DNA of 64,000 nucleotides from Io17-Chloro-G2 sp963663135. Lineage in GTDB: Bacteria; Chloroflexota; Dehalococcoidia; Lucifugimonadales; UBA3495. This document shows, piece by piece, positions 39,819 to 48,806 of this stretch. The translations under genes were made by a program, and so were the position numbers. The number at the start of each line of letters is the position of its first letter. Position 1 is the stretch's first letter. The stretch is from contig CAXXRM010000005.1 of the NCBI GenBank assembly GCA_963663135.2, positions 1,860,001 through 1,924,000 on the forward strand, read 5' to 3'. The notes beneath the pieces were generated by a model. The model did no database searches. It saw only the letters and a list, made by a program, of their open reading frames with translations, and was not told the DNA's origin.

Positions 39819-41612
39819 GTGCTAAAGACCGCGAATTGCGGCTCCCTACGGGAGGCCCACATAGACACCCAACCTACCCTGGCGGGCTGGGTTGGCCGCC
39901 GCCGAGACCACGGGGGAATCATTTTTGTCGACCTGCGGGACAGGTCCGGGACAATTCAGGTGGTGTTCAACCCGGAGTTGTCGCCAGAGGCTTACAAGTT
40001 GGCGGAACAGCTTCGGCCGGAGTGGGTGGTGCAGGTGACCGGGACGGTCCAGCGCCGTCCTACCGAAACGGCTAATCCGTCGCTGCCGACGGGCGAGATT
40101 GAAGTCATGGCCAGTGAGGCCCTGGTGCTGAATCAGTCCCTGACCCCGCCATTCTACATCGAGGAGGACTCCGAAGCCGACGAAAGTCTGCGGCTTCGCT
40201 ACCGTTACCTGGACCTGCGCCGCCCCGACATGCTGCGAAATTTGGACCTGCGGCACCGGGTGGTCAAGCACATCCGGGACTTCCTGAGCGACCGTGATTT
40301 CCTTGAAATCGAAACGCCAATCCTCATCAAGAGTACACCCGAAGGCGCCCGCGACTTTCTGGTGCCCAGCCGCCGGCAGCCTGGCAGTTTTTATGCCCTG
40401 CCCCAATCTCCCCAGCAATTGAAACAGCTGCTGATGGTATCCGGCGTGGAAAAATACTTCCAAATTGCCCGGTGCTTTCGGGACGAGGACCTGCGGGCGG
40501 ACCGACAGCCCGAGTTCACCCAATTGGACCTGGAAATGAGCTTTGTCGAGGAAGAGGATATTTTTCAGCTTACCGAAGAGCTTTACACCGGACTGGTGGA
40601 GTCGATTGCGCCCCAAAAAAAGCTGACCAAACCCTTCCCCCGGCTCACCTACCAGCAGGCAATGGACCGGTACGGCTCAGACAAGCCGGACCTGCGGTTC
40701 GGAATGGAATTCTCCGACGTGACCAGCTTGGCCGGGGAAACCGAGTTCCGGGTTTTCCTTTCCACGGTGCAGGCCGGGGGGAAGATTAAAGGCATTGTTG
40801 CTCCGGGCTGCGGGGCCTACACCGGCTCCGACATGAACCGGCTGGAGCAGGTGGCCAAGGATGGCGGCGCAGCGGGAATAGCTCACGTCCGGCTGAAAGA
40901 AGGCCCTTCGGTGGAAAGCCTTGAGACGGATGACATTCTGCTGTCTCCCGGCCTGCGCATGCCGGTCGCCTGGAGCCGCCGGCTGGCCCAACAGATGGAT
41001 GCCCGGCCAGGAGACCTGATCCTGCTGATGGCTGGTCCGGAGGCCAGCGTCAACCAGTGGCTCAATGCCATGCGGTCATACATGGGAGAACGGCTGGGAC
41101 TGATTGACGAGGATGCCCTGGCATTTGCCTTTGTGACGGAATTTCCGCTGTTCGATTGGGACAGCGAAGCGCGCCGGTGGGATTCAACCCACCATCCCTT
41201 CACCTCCCCCGCAGAGGGCGAAGATGGCTTGCTGGACGGGGACGATCTGGGCAATATCAAGTCCAGGGCGTACGACCTGGTGTGCAACGGGTCCGAATTG
41301 GCCAGCGGCAGCATTCGGATTCACCGGCGGCAACTACAGGAGAAGGTGTTCCAGATACTGGCGTATACCAAAGAGGAAATGGACGAGCGTTTCAGCCAGC
41401 TTCTGGAGGCCCTGGAATACGGAGCGCCTCCACACGGGGGCATTGCGCCAGGGATCGACCGGCTGGTGGCGATACTTGCGGGGACCCGCTCGATCCGCGA
41501 CGTAATCGCATTCCCCAAAACCCAAAGCGGGGGCGACTTGCTATTCGGGTCGCCATCTACGGTTTCCGAGGAACAGCTTAAGGAGTTGTCCATCCGCGTG
41601 GAATACCCCTGA
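39819..41612 (+). CDS. aspS: Aspartyl-tRNA synthetase
   Basis: Class II synthetase charging tRNA-Asp, possibly also tRNA-Asn. 597 residues, as in bacterial AspRS including the GAD insertion domain. Anticodon-binding OB domain at the N-terminus (LAGWVGRRRDHGGIIFVDLR), motif 2 FRDEDLRADRQPEFTQLD (about 216-233), and motif 3 GGIAPGIDRL (about 547-556). GTG at 39819 is preferred: GAGGAAA lies about 7 nt upstream and the product begins with the usual LKT..CG-L start; the longer frame from 39768 adds 17 non-conserved residues. A strong terminator follows. Confidence 0.95.
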   Translation: MLKTANCGSLREAHIDTQPTLAGWVGRRRDHGGIIFVDLRDRSGTIQVVFNPELSPEAYKLAEQLRPEWVVQVTGTVQRRPTETANPSLPTGEIEVMASEALVLNQSLTPPFYIEEDSEADESLRLRYRYLDLRRPDMLRNLDLRHRVVKHIRDFLSDRDFLEIETPILIKSTPEGARDFLVPSRRQPGSFYALPQSPQQLKQLLMVSGVEKYFQIARCFRDEDLRADRQPEFTQLDLEMSFVEEEDIFQLTEELYTGLVESIAPQKKLTKPFPRLTYQQAMDRYGSDKPDLRFGMEFSDVTSLAGETEFRVFLSTVQAGGKIKGIVAPGCGAYTGSDMNRLEQVAKDGGAAGIAHVRLKEGPSVESLETDDILLSPGLRMPVAWSRRLAQQMDARPGDLILLMAGPEASVNQWLNAMRSYMGERLGLIDEDALAFAFVTEFPLFDWDSEARRWDSTHHPFTSPAEGEDGLLDGDDLGNIKSRAYDLVCNGSELASGSIRIHRRQLQEKVFQILAYTKEEMDERFSQLLEALEYGAPPHGGIAPGIDRLVAILAGTRSIRDVIAFPKTQSGGDLLFGSPSTVSEEQLKELSIRVEYP

Positions 41613-41642
41613 CGCGACGGCCTTCAACGTCAACATTTCGCC

Positions 41643-41682
41643 AAATGCCCCCGGGTCTCCTTTTAGGGACCCGGGGGCATTT
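41643..41682. terminator. Strong bidirectional intrinsic terminator
   Basis: AAATGCCCCCGGGTC pairs perfectly (15 bp) with GACCCGGGGGCATTT around a 10-nt loop; T-runs lie on both sides. It is 30 nt after aspS and about 60 nt from the stop of the convergent FBP aldolase/phosphatase, so it serves both. Confidence 0.9.
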
Positions 41683-41740
41683 TGATTGAGGCATCTGAAC
41701 GAGGGCGCTAACCTCGGCGGCGGCCGTCGCCGGCCCGGGA

Positions 41741-42922
41741 TTAATCGTCGGCGTTGGCCGTCTCGGCTGGGATACCCGCTCCGGACTCGTGGCCGTTGCG
41801 GAAGGCGAACCGGTCTACCAAATCGCCGATGCTCTGTCGGAATCCGGAATACTCCAGTTCCCCGTAGGGCAGCATTGCAGCGCCGGACCAACCCTGCGAC
41901 CGCATGGCCAAGGCTTTCTCCTGCGCCAGTTGTCGAACGTAGTCCCAAGCCGGGTTGTCAAAGAAATCGGCCTGAGAGTCGGAGAAGTGGCCTTCCGCAT
42001 CAACGGAAAAGCCGACGCAAGACACCAGGGGGAGGCAGTAGATGCCGGTTACCGCCGTGTTGATGGGCACAGGCATCAAGGGCATGACGTGAGACCCCCG
42101 GGCGTCGCCACCGATGTAGTGGGCTTTGGTGAAGGGTGAAACCAGTTCTTCGGGCGCCGGGAAAATTCCCTGGTTCCGCACCAAGGCCACGGGGTCGTCC
42201 TTACCGGTGTAGGTGCCGGCGATGTTATGCATTCGCGTGGCCGACACCGCGGCGGCAACCTGCCCGGTGTGGCGGGAAACGATGGAATCGATGCCGAACC
42301 GCTCGTTGTCCCGGAGCAGCACGGTGATTTTGTAATAATCTTCGGGGGCGTTGAGGGAGATTATGCTGTCCCCTCCGGTATTGTCCATGTCGATGACATT
42401 GAAGGTGAAACCATCACCAATTCTGGGTAGCATCAACCCGGCGCAATACATGGGGTCGGCGAACCCTAGGAACAGGGGAAGGTTGTAGGCGCCGGGTCCG
42501 CATTTGTCGGCAGCCAGGACCATAAACGACTCGGCAGGCCGGACCCGGTTGGTCTTCCCCACCTCGTGGTCCAACTCGATTTCCGCCACCGCGGGCCCGG
42601 CCCCCCGGATATTTCCTGAGGGCGCGTCCACGAGGAGGTCTTGCCCGGCCCCGTAGAGGCCGTAGGCGCTGGCGATGTCTGTAGCATGGAGAAAGGAATT
42701 CCACGCAAACTGGTGGACGTCCGTGTTGTTCTCACCGTGGGCATGGGAGGCAACGATGCAAATGTCATCGCCGGTGTGTCCCATCCAGGTGTCAATGAGT
42801 AGTCCACTCTTGACGGCGTCATTGCAATCCGACTGCACGGCGTCCAACATCCGTTGCGATGGTTTGGTGTGGCCTCCAATAGAACCGACATCGGCCTTGA
42901 GGATGGATAGCGTTAGCTTCAT
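41741..42922 (-). CDS. Fructose-1,6-bisphosphate aldolase/phosphatase (archaeal type)
   Basis: Bifunctional gluconeogenic enzyme that joins DHAP and GAP and then dephosphorylates FBP. 393 residues against ~365-400 in the family. The metal ligands known from archaeal enzymes fall at matching positions: D11, H18 (KADVGSIGGHTKPS) and D52-D53 (HTGDDICIV). The catalytic loop with the Schiff-base Lys is in AGTYTGKDDPVALVRNQG (about 234-251). AAGGAGG precedes the ATG. Unlike ordinary bacterial FBPase, this enzyme makes gluconeogenesis unidirectional. It is found in Archaea and deep-branching Bacteria including Chloroflexota. Confidence 0.92.
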   Translation of the reverse strand: MKLTLSILKADVGSIGGHTKPSQRMLDAVQSDCNDAVKSGLLIDTWMGHTGDDICIVASHAHGENNTDVHQFAWNSFLHATDIASAYGLYGAGQDLLVDAPSGNIRGAGPAVAEIELDHEVGKTNRVRPAESFMVLAADKCGPGAYNLPLFLGFADPMYCAGLMLPRIGDGFTFNVIDMDNTGGDSIISLNAPEDYYKITVLLRDNERFGIDSIVSRHTGQVAAAVSATRMHNIAGTYTGKDDPVALVRNQGIFPAPEELVSPFTKAHYIGGDARGSHVMPLMPVPINTAVTGIYCLPLVSCVGFSVDAEGHFSDSQADFFDNPAWDYVRQLAQEKALAMRSQGWSGAAMLPYGELEYSGFRQSIGDLVDRFAFRNGHESGAGIPAETANADD

Positions 42923-43389
42923 GACGCCTCCTTGTTATGTCTACTATGCCTATGACACGTTAGCATAGGGCAGGTGGTAGGGACAACCGGGGATGAGGAT
43001 TTAAGCTGCTGGCCCTGCGCTTGCGGGTTTCACTATCGGGTTGCAGGTCCGAATTGCCAATTTTAGCATCAACACTATCCGATGTCAAATAGACGGAAAC
43101 AGTTATCTTTCGGCCTATAACATTACATTATATGATGGCTTCCAGATTATTATAGGCCCAATAACGGTTGTATTCGTAAAAAGCAGGGCCCGATCGCCAT
43201 GGCCTCGACTCGGATTGATTTACTCCTACGATGACAGCCGGGCAACGCCAAGGACTAAGCAACTATTTCGAAACGTGGTCCGACAAGCTCAACATGAGCG
43301 AGGCGAAATCTGGAAGACGCTCACGCTGATCCCGTCAAAGGGCGCCGCTACGGATTGAGGCAGTCTTGATATAGTTTCTGAACCTGAGC
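42923..43389. other. AT-richer intergenic segment with inverted repeat
   Basis: About 470 bp, visibly less GC-rich than the rest between 43040 and 43170. It includes a 9-bp inverted repeat (43112-43158) and a block GTCCGACAAGCTCAACATGA (around 43279-43298) of the kind seen as dispersed REP elements in other bacteria. A 105-codon frame from 43041 has no coding character. Confidence 0.5.
43112..43158. repeat. Inverted repeat in AT-rich DNA
   Basis: GGCCTATAA … TTATAGGCC, 9 bp perfect arms separated by 29 AT-rich bases. It is about 190 bp upstream of the FBP aldolase/phosphatase start and 230 bp from the TPR gene stop. No T-tract follows; possible protein-binding site or the end structure of a lost small element. 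Confidence 0.45.
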
Positions 43390-44832
43390 TTAGGACAACG
43401 CACCCGCCAGCTTCTGAAGGTTATTCAGCTCCGGCGTTTCATCGTCGCCGGTCTCCTGCCAGGCGTTGGCGGCCCTGACCAGGTTATCTCGGGCCATGGC
43501 AGCATCGCCCTTGCCGGCCATAACCCGGCCCAGCCAGAAAGTATCTCTGGGAGTCTCCCGACGGCTCAACCTCTCCCGCAGCATATCCCCGGCTTTATCG
43601 AATTGCTCGGCCCGCAGGTAGGCCTCCAGCATAGTGTCCTCAAACACCTCTCGCTGGGCGTGGCTGCCGCCGATGCGGGTCAACTGTGGGAAGACCGGTT
43701 CCAGGTAGTCTACCGCGGAATTGTAGTCTTCCTGGGCAAAGGCATCTATGCCCTGGGCCAGCGGCAGAACGATTTCCCGGGCGAAGATGTTGCCATTTTC
43801 CGCGTTATTGCGCAGGCGATTGATCATCTGATCCATCAGGTCCCGGTCGCCGCTGGCGGCAAACGCCAAGGCAGCGTGGGCATCACGGAAGGCGGGACCA
43901 GGCAGGGTGGCGGCCGGGGAGGCCTGCTCTTTTACTTCTTCCCACGGCATGGGGGGCGCCTCACCACCGTAGATATGAAGCCGCCACATCAACGAAGCGC
44001 TGTCGGACAGACCGGAAATGTTTTTGGCTATGGCGGTGGGCCGTATCCAGTCCTCATACAGTCGCAACGCTTCCCGGTAGCGCCCCAGGGCCAACTCGAA
44101 CAGGGCGTGGTGCCAGGACAAGTGCACGTGATAGGTGGCCCGGGGGTCGAACCCCTCCAACCAGTTGCCCAGGAAGTTGCCCCCGGTGGCGGCGTCTCCA
44201 TACTCAAAGTAGGAATGGGTGACCGAATGGGCAGCCACGGCGTTGCCGGAGTGCAGTTGCAAGGACCTTTGGGCCAGGCTGAGAGCCTTGTCCAGGATGC
44301 CCATCTCGTGGTGCGCGAAGGCGTACTGGCCCAGGAAAGCCCAGTCGTCGCCGCAGTGAGGGGCCAGCTGGTTCATCAGCGCGAGCAGCGCAGGTGGGAA
44401 AGTGGGCTCGCCGGCCCCACTGCAACCCAGCATGTACAACCGCTGGACCAGCCGCATCAGGACGGCATCCCTGGGGTAATCGGCCAGGTGTTCCTTCCCC
44501 ATGCGAATGGCATCAGGGCCTTTGCCGTTCGTCCAGAGGTCAACGGCCGCAATGTGCCGTCGCTCCCTGCCGGTAATTCCGTCGGCCAGTTCCAGCCCTC
44601 GCTTGGCGCTCTGCCGGGCTTCCTCGGGTCGGGCGCGGGTCATGTGGAGGAACGCCATGCAACCGTGGGCGATGGCAAAGCCCTCGTCCAGGTCAATGGC
44701 TTCCTGCAACTTTTCCTCCGCCCCGTAATTCTGGGCCAGCAGCAGGTCAACGCCCTCCTGCCAGCGGTCGGCGGCAGCCGGTGAGTTGGTGGAGAGGGTC
44801 ATTCCATAGCGGTCCTTTCGATTACCAGGCAT
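43390..44832 (-). CDS. Tetratricopeptide-repeat protein, TTC38-like
   Basis: 480 residues of helical repeats. The N-terminus MTLSTNSPAAADRWQEGVDL with LQEAIDLDEGFAIAHGCMAF, the ERRHIAAVDLWTNGK region, and HSVTHSYFEYGDAATGGNF with FDPRATYHVHLSWHHALFEL match the TTC38 family (single-copy proteins in animals and many bacteria; activity unknown). The His-rich HVHLSWHHA segment hints at a metal or catalytic site. AGGAGG 8 nt before the ATG at 44832 supports this start over 44802. Monocistronic. Confidence 0.82.
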   Translation of the reverse strand: MPGNRKDRYGMTLSTNSPAAADRWQEGVDLLLAQNYGAEEKLQEAIDLDEGFAIAHGCMAFLHMTRARPEEARQSAKRGLELADGITGRERRHIAAVDLWTNGKGPDAIRMGKEHLADYPRDAVLMRLVQRLYMLGCSGAGEPTFPPALLALMNQLAPHCGDDWAFLGQYAFAHHEMGILDKALSLAQRSLQLHSGNAVAAHSVTHSYFEYGDAATGGNFLGNWLEGFDPRATYHVHLSWHHALFELALGRYREALRLYEDWIRPTAIAKNISGLSDSASLMWRLHIYGGEAPPMPWEEVKEQASPAATLPGPAFRDAHAALAFAASGDRDLMDQMINRLRNNAENGNIFAREIVLPLAQGIDAFAQEDYNSAVDYLEPVFPQLTRIGGSHAQREVFEDTMLEAYLRAEQFDKAGDMLRERLSRRETPRDTFWLGRVMAGKGDAAMARDNLVRAANAWQETGDDETPELNNLQKLAGALS

Positions 44833-45562
44833 GGTATACGCCTCCTAAGTTTCAGGACTTGGTGTGGTGATCGTTGGCTCCGGCCGCCACGTCACTCAAC
44901 ATTCTACGCCTGCCGTAGACGAGGACGTTTCGCCCCCTGCCAGGCTTGGACTGTTCCAAAGCACTGAGACCGGCTGCGCCCCCCAAACGGGATTTCCCCC
45001 TGGTGAAGCCGGCAGCGAGCCGATCGTAGACCACCCCCCAGTTCGTCGCAACCTTCCACCAAAGTGGCTCGGACCCTCTCAAGCATTCCTCGTTCCACCC
45101 GACATTGTAGGGTCAGGTGGATGTCGCTGTCGTCCCCCAGTTCACGGGGCTAACGGTCCCGATGGCAACTGCTGCTCACCGGCCAGATGATTCCGTTCAA
45201 CATTTCCCTAAGGTCAGCCCATTTGCGTCTTCTACTCCTGGGTGGGTCCAATTCCAAAATTACCGGATGGATTCTTTCATGCGTCAGATCTGGCACGTAC
45301 CAAACAAATCCCAGCTTTTCCTCCTAATCCATCATCCAACACCACGCCTGTTTTGCCTATCATAACCCACGCACGACCCCATCACCCGTTGGTTCAATTT
45401 CTTTATTGAGATGGATCCTGAGGGGCGGACCTGACGACGCTCGGCCAATCCACAGATTGCGGTTGTCGCTGCCCCCTCAGGCAGTGTATATTCAACTGTG
45501 CATACCCGTTCCGCTGCGGCGGCCGGGCCAGTGTTTACCCATCAAGACAAAGGACCCTGGCA
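44833..45562. other. Long intergenic region, no gene supported
   Basis: 730 bp. A minus-strand frame (44904-45098) is preceded by about 20 further protein-like residues (ELGDDSDIHLTLQCRV) before a TAG and could be a gene relic, but it has no recognisable family. Otherwise nothing seen apart from the AAAGGA ribosome site of the next gene. Confidence 0.4.
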
Positions 45563-46372
45563 ATGTCTCTTCTAACGGTGGGCTTGGCTCTGCTCCTCGG
45601 TCTGTGGACTTCCGGATTGGCCCGAAGTAAGGGCCGCAACGGGTATTGGCTTTGGGGCGGCGCTGCCCTGGTGCTGACGCTGCTGCCATTGCTGCCACCG
45701 GTACAAGATACTTGGCGCCTGCTGGGAATGGGACCTTTGTTTGTGTTGCTGTTCCTGCGAAGCCCCCGGACCAAGGTTGACGCGCCGCCCAAGGGGTTGA
45801 GTTGTCCCAGGTGCAACGCCGGGCAGCTACCCAGCCAGAGGTACTGCGTTGACTGCGGTTGGGAGTTGGGCCGGGCCTACCCGGAGACCGTGACTGCCGA
45901 GAGGGCCGGAGATGCCGCCCGCGCCTCATCTGAAGAGCCTAACGAGGAGCCGGCGGCTCCGGCAGACAGCGCAGGGGCCGCACCGGAAGCACCCGCCGTG
46001 GCAACCGTCCCCGAGACTCACTTCGTCCCCGAGGGCGCGGGGGAACCCGATGTGGCGGCGCCGGTTGCGGCCAGCCAAGAGGTCCAACATACCGACCTGC
46101 CCGGTGAAGCGGATGAGCCGGTGGAGGAAACTGCTCCCGAACCGCCGGTGTTTCGCGGGCAACCCACCCCGGTCAACATGACTGAGCGGGGCATCCGGTT
46201 ATTCAACCAGGGGCGAATCCAGGAATCCATCGACCAATACACCAAGGCTATTGCCCTGGACCCCAACTACAAAGAGGCTTGGGAGTACCGGGCCGAGGCC
46301 TACGCCCGATTGGGCCGGGGTGAACAGGCGGAGGAGGACCGGCGTCGGCTTCAGGCGCTCAACACGGGGTGA
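45563..46372 (+). CDS. Membrane protein with zinc ribbon and C-terminal TPR
   Basis: 269 residues in four parts: two or three N-terminal membrane segments (LLTVGLALLLGLWTSGLA; WGGAALVLTLLPLLPP; GMGPLFVLLFL), a zinc ribbon C81-x2-C84 … C95-x2-C98 (CPRCNAG, YCVDCGW), a long acidic Pro/Ala/Glu-rich linker (about 105-205) and one to two TPR units (GIRLFNQGRIQESIDQYTKA, then YKEAWEYRAEAYARLGRGEQ). Topology would place the ribbon and TPR in the cytoplasm. It looks like a scaffold; no enzymatic motif. AAAGGA about 9 nt upstream of the ATG. Confidence 0.75.
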   Translation: MSLLTVGLALLLGLWTSGLARSKGRNGYWLWGGAALVLTLLPLLPPVQDTWRLLGMGPLFVLLFLRSPRTKVDAPPKGLSCPRCNAGQLPSQRYCVDCGWELGRAYPETVTAERAGDAARASSEEPNEEPAAPADSAGAAPEAPAVATVPETHFVPEGAGEPDVAAPVAASQEVQHTDLPGEADEPVEETAPEPPVFRGQPTPVNMTERGIRLFNQGRIQESIDQYTKAIALDPNYKEAWEYRAEAYARLGRGEQAEEDRRRLQALNTG

Positions 46373-46394
46373 CCCGGCGACCGAAGCCCGAGGT

Positions 46395-47168
46395 TCAGAC
46401 CGCCATTATGTGAAACCCGGCGTCCACCGGGATCACGGACCCGGTTATCCCGGTCGAAAGGTCGCTACACAAGAACAAGGCGGTCTTGGACACCTCATCC
46501 ACCGTGATGTTGCGCCCCATCGGCGCCCTTTCAGCGTGGACCCGCTTCATGTCGATAAACCCGTGGATGCCCCGCGCTGCCAACGTTTCCAGCGGCCCTG
46601 CGGAAATGGCGTTCAACCTAACGTTTTGCCGGCCGTACTCGAACGCCAGTTGACGCACCTCGTGCTCCAGGGCAGCCTTGGCCGTCCCCATGACGTTGTA
46701 CCCCGGATACACCCTTTGGGACGCATCGAACGTCATGGTGACCACGCTGCCGCCGGATTTCATCAAAGGCGCAGCGTGGCGCACCAATGGAATCAGCGAG
46801 TAGGCGCTGACCTCCAGGGCCAAGCGGAATCCCTCTCGGCCGGTGTCAGCAAAGGGCTGAGCTAGGTCTTCCCGGTTGGCGAATGCGATGCTGTGCACCA
46901 GGAAGGAAATTTCCCCTAATTCGGTTTCCACCAGGTGGAACAGGTCCGAAATTTGCCCGTCGTCCGTGGCATCGCAAGGCGCCACGATGGCCCCTTCCAG
47001 CGTGCCGGCCAACCGGGTGACGCGGTCCTTAAGGCGTTCATTCTGATAGGTCAAGACCAGGCGCGCCCCGGCCTGCGCCAGGACGCCGGCGATACCCCAG
47101 GCGATACTCCTTTCGTTGGCGACGCCCAAGACAATGCCGGACTTGCCGCTCAGGTCTATTGGGTACAC
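46395..47168 (-). CDS. fabI: Enoyl-[acyl-carrier-protein] reductase (NADH)
   Basis: Final reduction in the fatty-acid elongation cycle. SDR fold with FabI-specific features: GVANERSIAWGIAGVLAQAG cofactor region, LVHSIAFANREDL, and the catalytic Tyr-x6-Lys in YNVMGTAKAALEHEVRQLAF, then LNAISAGPLETLAARGI. About 257 residues. GTG at 47168 is preferred because GGGAGG is 9 nt upstream; TTG at 47177 would abut the SD. It follows the LLM gene by 40 nt and may be cotranscribed with the cof genes. Confidence 0.93.
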   Translation of the reverse strand: MYPIDLSGKSGIVLGVANERSIAWGIAGVLAQAGARLVLTYQNERLKDRVTRLAGTLEGAIVAPCDATDDGQISDLFHLVETELGEISFLVHSIAFANREDLAQPFADTGREGFRLALEVSAYSLIPLVRHAAPLMKSGGSVVTMTFDASQRVYPGYNVMGTAKAALEHEVRQLAFEYGRQNVRLNAISAGPLETLAARGIHGFIDMKRVHAERAPMGRNITVDEVSKTALFLCSDLSTGITGSVIPVDAGFHIMAV

Positions 47169-47208
47169 CTGGTACAACCTCCCATGTGCTCGGATGTCAG
47201 CCGTGGGG

Positions 47209-48177
47209 TCAGCAAAAAGACCCTGCTACTTTGTCGAGGAACGTTTCGAGCTGCCGCTGCGGCTCAAAGGATGCGAAACGAACGATAATGGTTTCCGCGC
47301 CAGCCTCCGCGTATTCGGCGATTCGCTGCTTAACCCGTTCCGGGTCGCCGAAGGGGCCCCAACGGTCTCCCCAAATATTGGAGCCGTAGTACCCCGTTAG
47401 AAACTCGGTTGCGTCAGCCTGGGCCTTGGCGCGGTTTGGGTCCACATTAACCGTCAGGTACATCACGGCCTCAAAACGGCCGGGGTCCCGTCCCAAATCG
47501 GCCACCATTCCCCTCAGGTGGGGCACCATCTCGGCGTACTCCGCGGGAGTGTCCGATATGGATATCAGGCCATCACCCAACCGGGCCGCGCGCTTCAACT
47601 GGGCCGGCCTGCGGTAACGCCAGTGGCAGGCCAACAGAAAAGGCACACCGTTGGGCTGCACCGGCCGGGGAAGCATTTCCACCGCTGCAAGGTTGAAATA
47701 CTTGCCGCGGTAGGTTACCGGCCGACCGACGGCCAGCGCCTTGACGATTTCGACTATCTCTTCCAGCCTGGTCGCCCGGGTCTTCGCGTCAACGCCGGCG
47801 GCTTCCCATTCTGCGGCCTGGGCTTGGTTGAACGCGCCCCCCACCCCCGCGGTTATAATCAGGCGCCCCCCGGAGATGACGTCAACGGAGGCGCAGGTTT
47901 GAGCCAACAACAGTGGATGTCTTAAAGCAGCCAACAGCACGGCGGTTCCCAGTCTTACCCGTTGGGTGCGAGCTGCAATGGCCGCCAGGGTGGAGAGAGG
48001 TTCGAGCCGGGGCTTGGCGGTGAGGCTATCGCCTACCCAGACCGAATCCAATCCCGCCGATTCCACGTGCCTGGCCATTTCCAGCACCAAGCCCGCGCTA
48101 TCTGGTTGGGAATCTGCCAGCAGCAGTCCCCGGGTTGGCAGCAAGACCCCCAGCTTGACCTTGGACGCCGCGGTCAT
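47209..48177 (-). CDS. LLM-class F420-dependent oxidoreductase
   Basis: 322 residues, luciferase-like TIM barrel: KLGVLLPTRGLLLADSQPDS, VESAGLDSVWVGDSLTAKPR (about 38-57), TQRVRLGTAVLLAALRHPLL, and ISGGRLIITAGVGGAFNQAQ (about 100-119). The ATG overlaps the cofC TGA by 4 nt (ATGA), so it is translationally coupled to F420 side-chain synthesis; that context strongly favours F420 over FMN as cofactor. Substrate unknown; annotation as methylene-H4MPT reductase or glucose-6-phosphate dehydrogenase would be over-specific. Confidence 0.87.
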   Translation of the reverse strand: MTAASKVKLGVLLPTRGLLLADSQPDSAGLVLEMARHVESAGLDSVWVGDSLTAKPRLEPLSTLAAIAARTQRVRLGTAVLLAALRHPLLLAQTCASVDVISGGRLIITAGVGGAFNQAQAAEWEAAGVDAKTRATRLEEIVEIVKALAVGRPVTYRGKYFNLAAVEMLPRPVQPNGVPFLLACHWRYRRPAQLKRAARLGDGLISISDTPAEYAEMVPHLRGMVADLGRDPGRFEAVMYLTVNVDPNRAKAQADATEFLTGYYGSNIWGDRWGPFGDPERVKQRIAEYAEAGAETIIVRFASFEPQRQLETFLDKVAGSFC

Positions 48178-48806
48178 GCGCCCGTCAGCCGGGACAGCAA
48201 CCCCGGGTCCATATGTTGGTAGGTCTCCAGGTCTTCGGGAATGTCCAGGTCCAAAGCAATGCCCGGACTATAGCAAAACGCTGCGGATACCCCCAGCTCG
48301 CCGGCTTTCGCCAGGTGGCGGGGAAAGCTCCGGGGACCCAGGTCCGGCGTAAAGGTTATGCCATGCGGCACCAAGATTCCGTTGGTTCCGCCGTCACGCC
48401 GGGCTGGGGCCAGGGTAATGTGGGTCTGCCGGCGAGTGGCGGTGACAATGCTATGCAGGTCGTTGGATTTGAGAAACGGCAGGTCCCCGGCGACGTAAAG
48501 TGAGGAGTTACCCTGTGTCGACACTTTTTCAAAGCCGATTCTCAAAGTGTCGTTGAGGTCATTGCCGAGCTCGTCCCACCAAACTGCTCCCATGTCCTCG
48601 GCCACAGTCCGTACCCTGGTGTCTCCGCCTACGACCCAGACCTCATCGATGCCGGTCTCCCGGACTGCGGTTAGAACCTGGTGCAGCATGCCCAACACCA
48701 ATGCGCCCCGCTGGTCGATGCTCAAAACATCAGCCAGCCGAGTCTTGCTATCGGCCAGTGGCTTCATGGGGATAATGGCGGTCATTCCGGGGACACCGGT
48801 TGACAT
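48174..48806 (-). CDS. cofC: 2-phospho-L-lactate (or phosphoenolpyruvate) guanylyltransferase
   Basis: Activates 2-phospholactate or PEP with GTP for F420 synthesis (CofC/FbiD). 210 residues with a nucleotidyltransferase fold: MTAIIPMKPLADSKTRLADV (MobA-like K-x4-KTRL motif, about 8-27), WVVGGDTRV, LYVAGDLPFLKSNDLHSIV (metal Asp in GDLP, about 104-122) and APARRDGGTNGILVP. The residues distinguishing PL- from PEP- or 3-PG-using enzymes cannot be read safely. Its start is 1 nt overlapping the cofD stop (TGATG) and its stop overlaps the LLM start (ATGA). Confidence 0.92.
   Translation of the reverse strand: MSTGVPGMTAIIPMKPLADSKTRLADVLSIDQRGALVLGMLHQVLTAVRETGIDEVWVVGGDTRVRTVAEDMGAVWWDELGNDLNDTLRIGFEKVSTQGNSSLYVAGDLPFLKSNDLHSIVTATRRQTHITLAPARRDGGTNGILVPHGITFTPDLGPRSFPRHLAKAGELGVSAAFCYSPGIALDLDIPEDLETYQHMDPGLLSRLTGA

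Noticed and set aside
42944..42968. CTATGC…GCATAG inverted repeat upstream of the FBP aldolase/phosphatase
   Set aside because: Only 6-bp arms with a 13-bp gap; too short to separate from chance without comparative data.
43041..43358. 105-codon plus-strand ORF in the AT-rich gap
   Set aside because: No Shine-Dalgarno, no family pattern, and it spans the inverted repeat and a REP-like block; composition shifts abruptly at its middle.
44904..45098. Small minus-strand ORF with protein-like extension in the 730-bp gap
   Set aside because: Closed upstream by a TAG after about 20 extra residues and without a recognisable family; kept only as a possible relic in the intergenic note.
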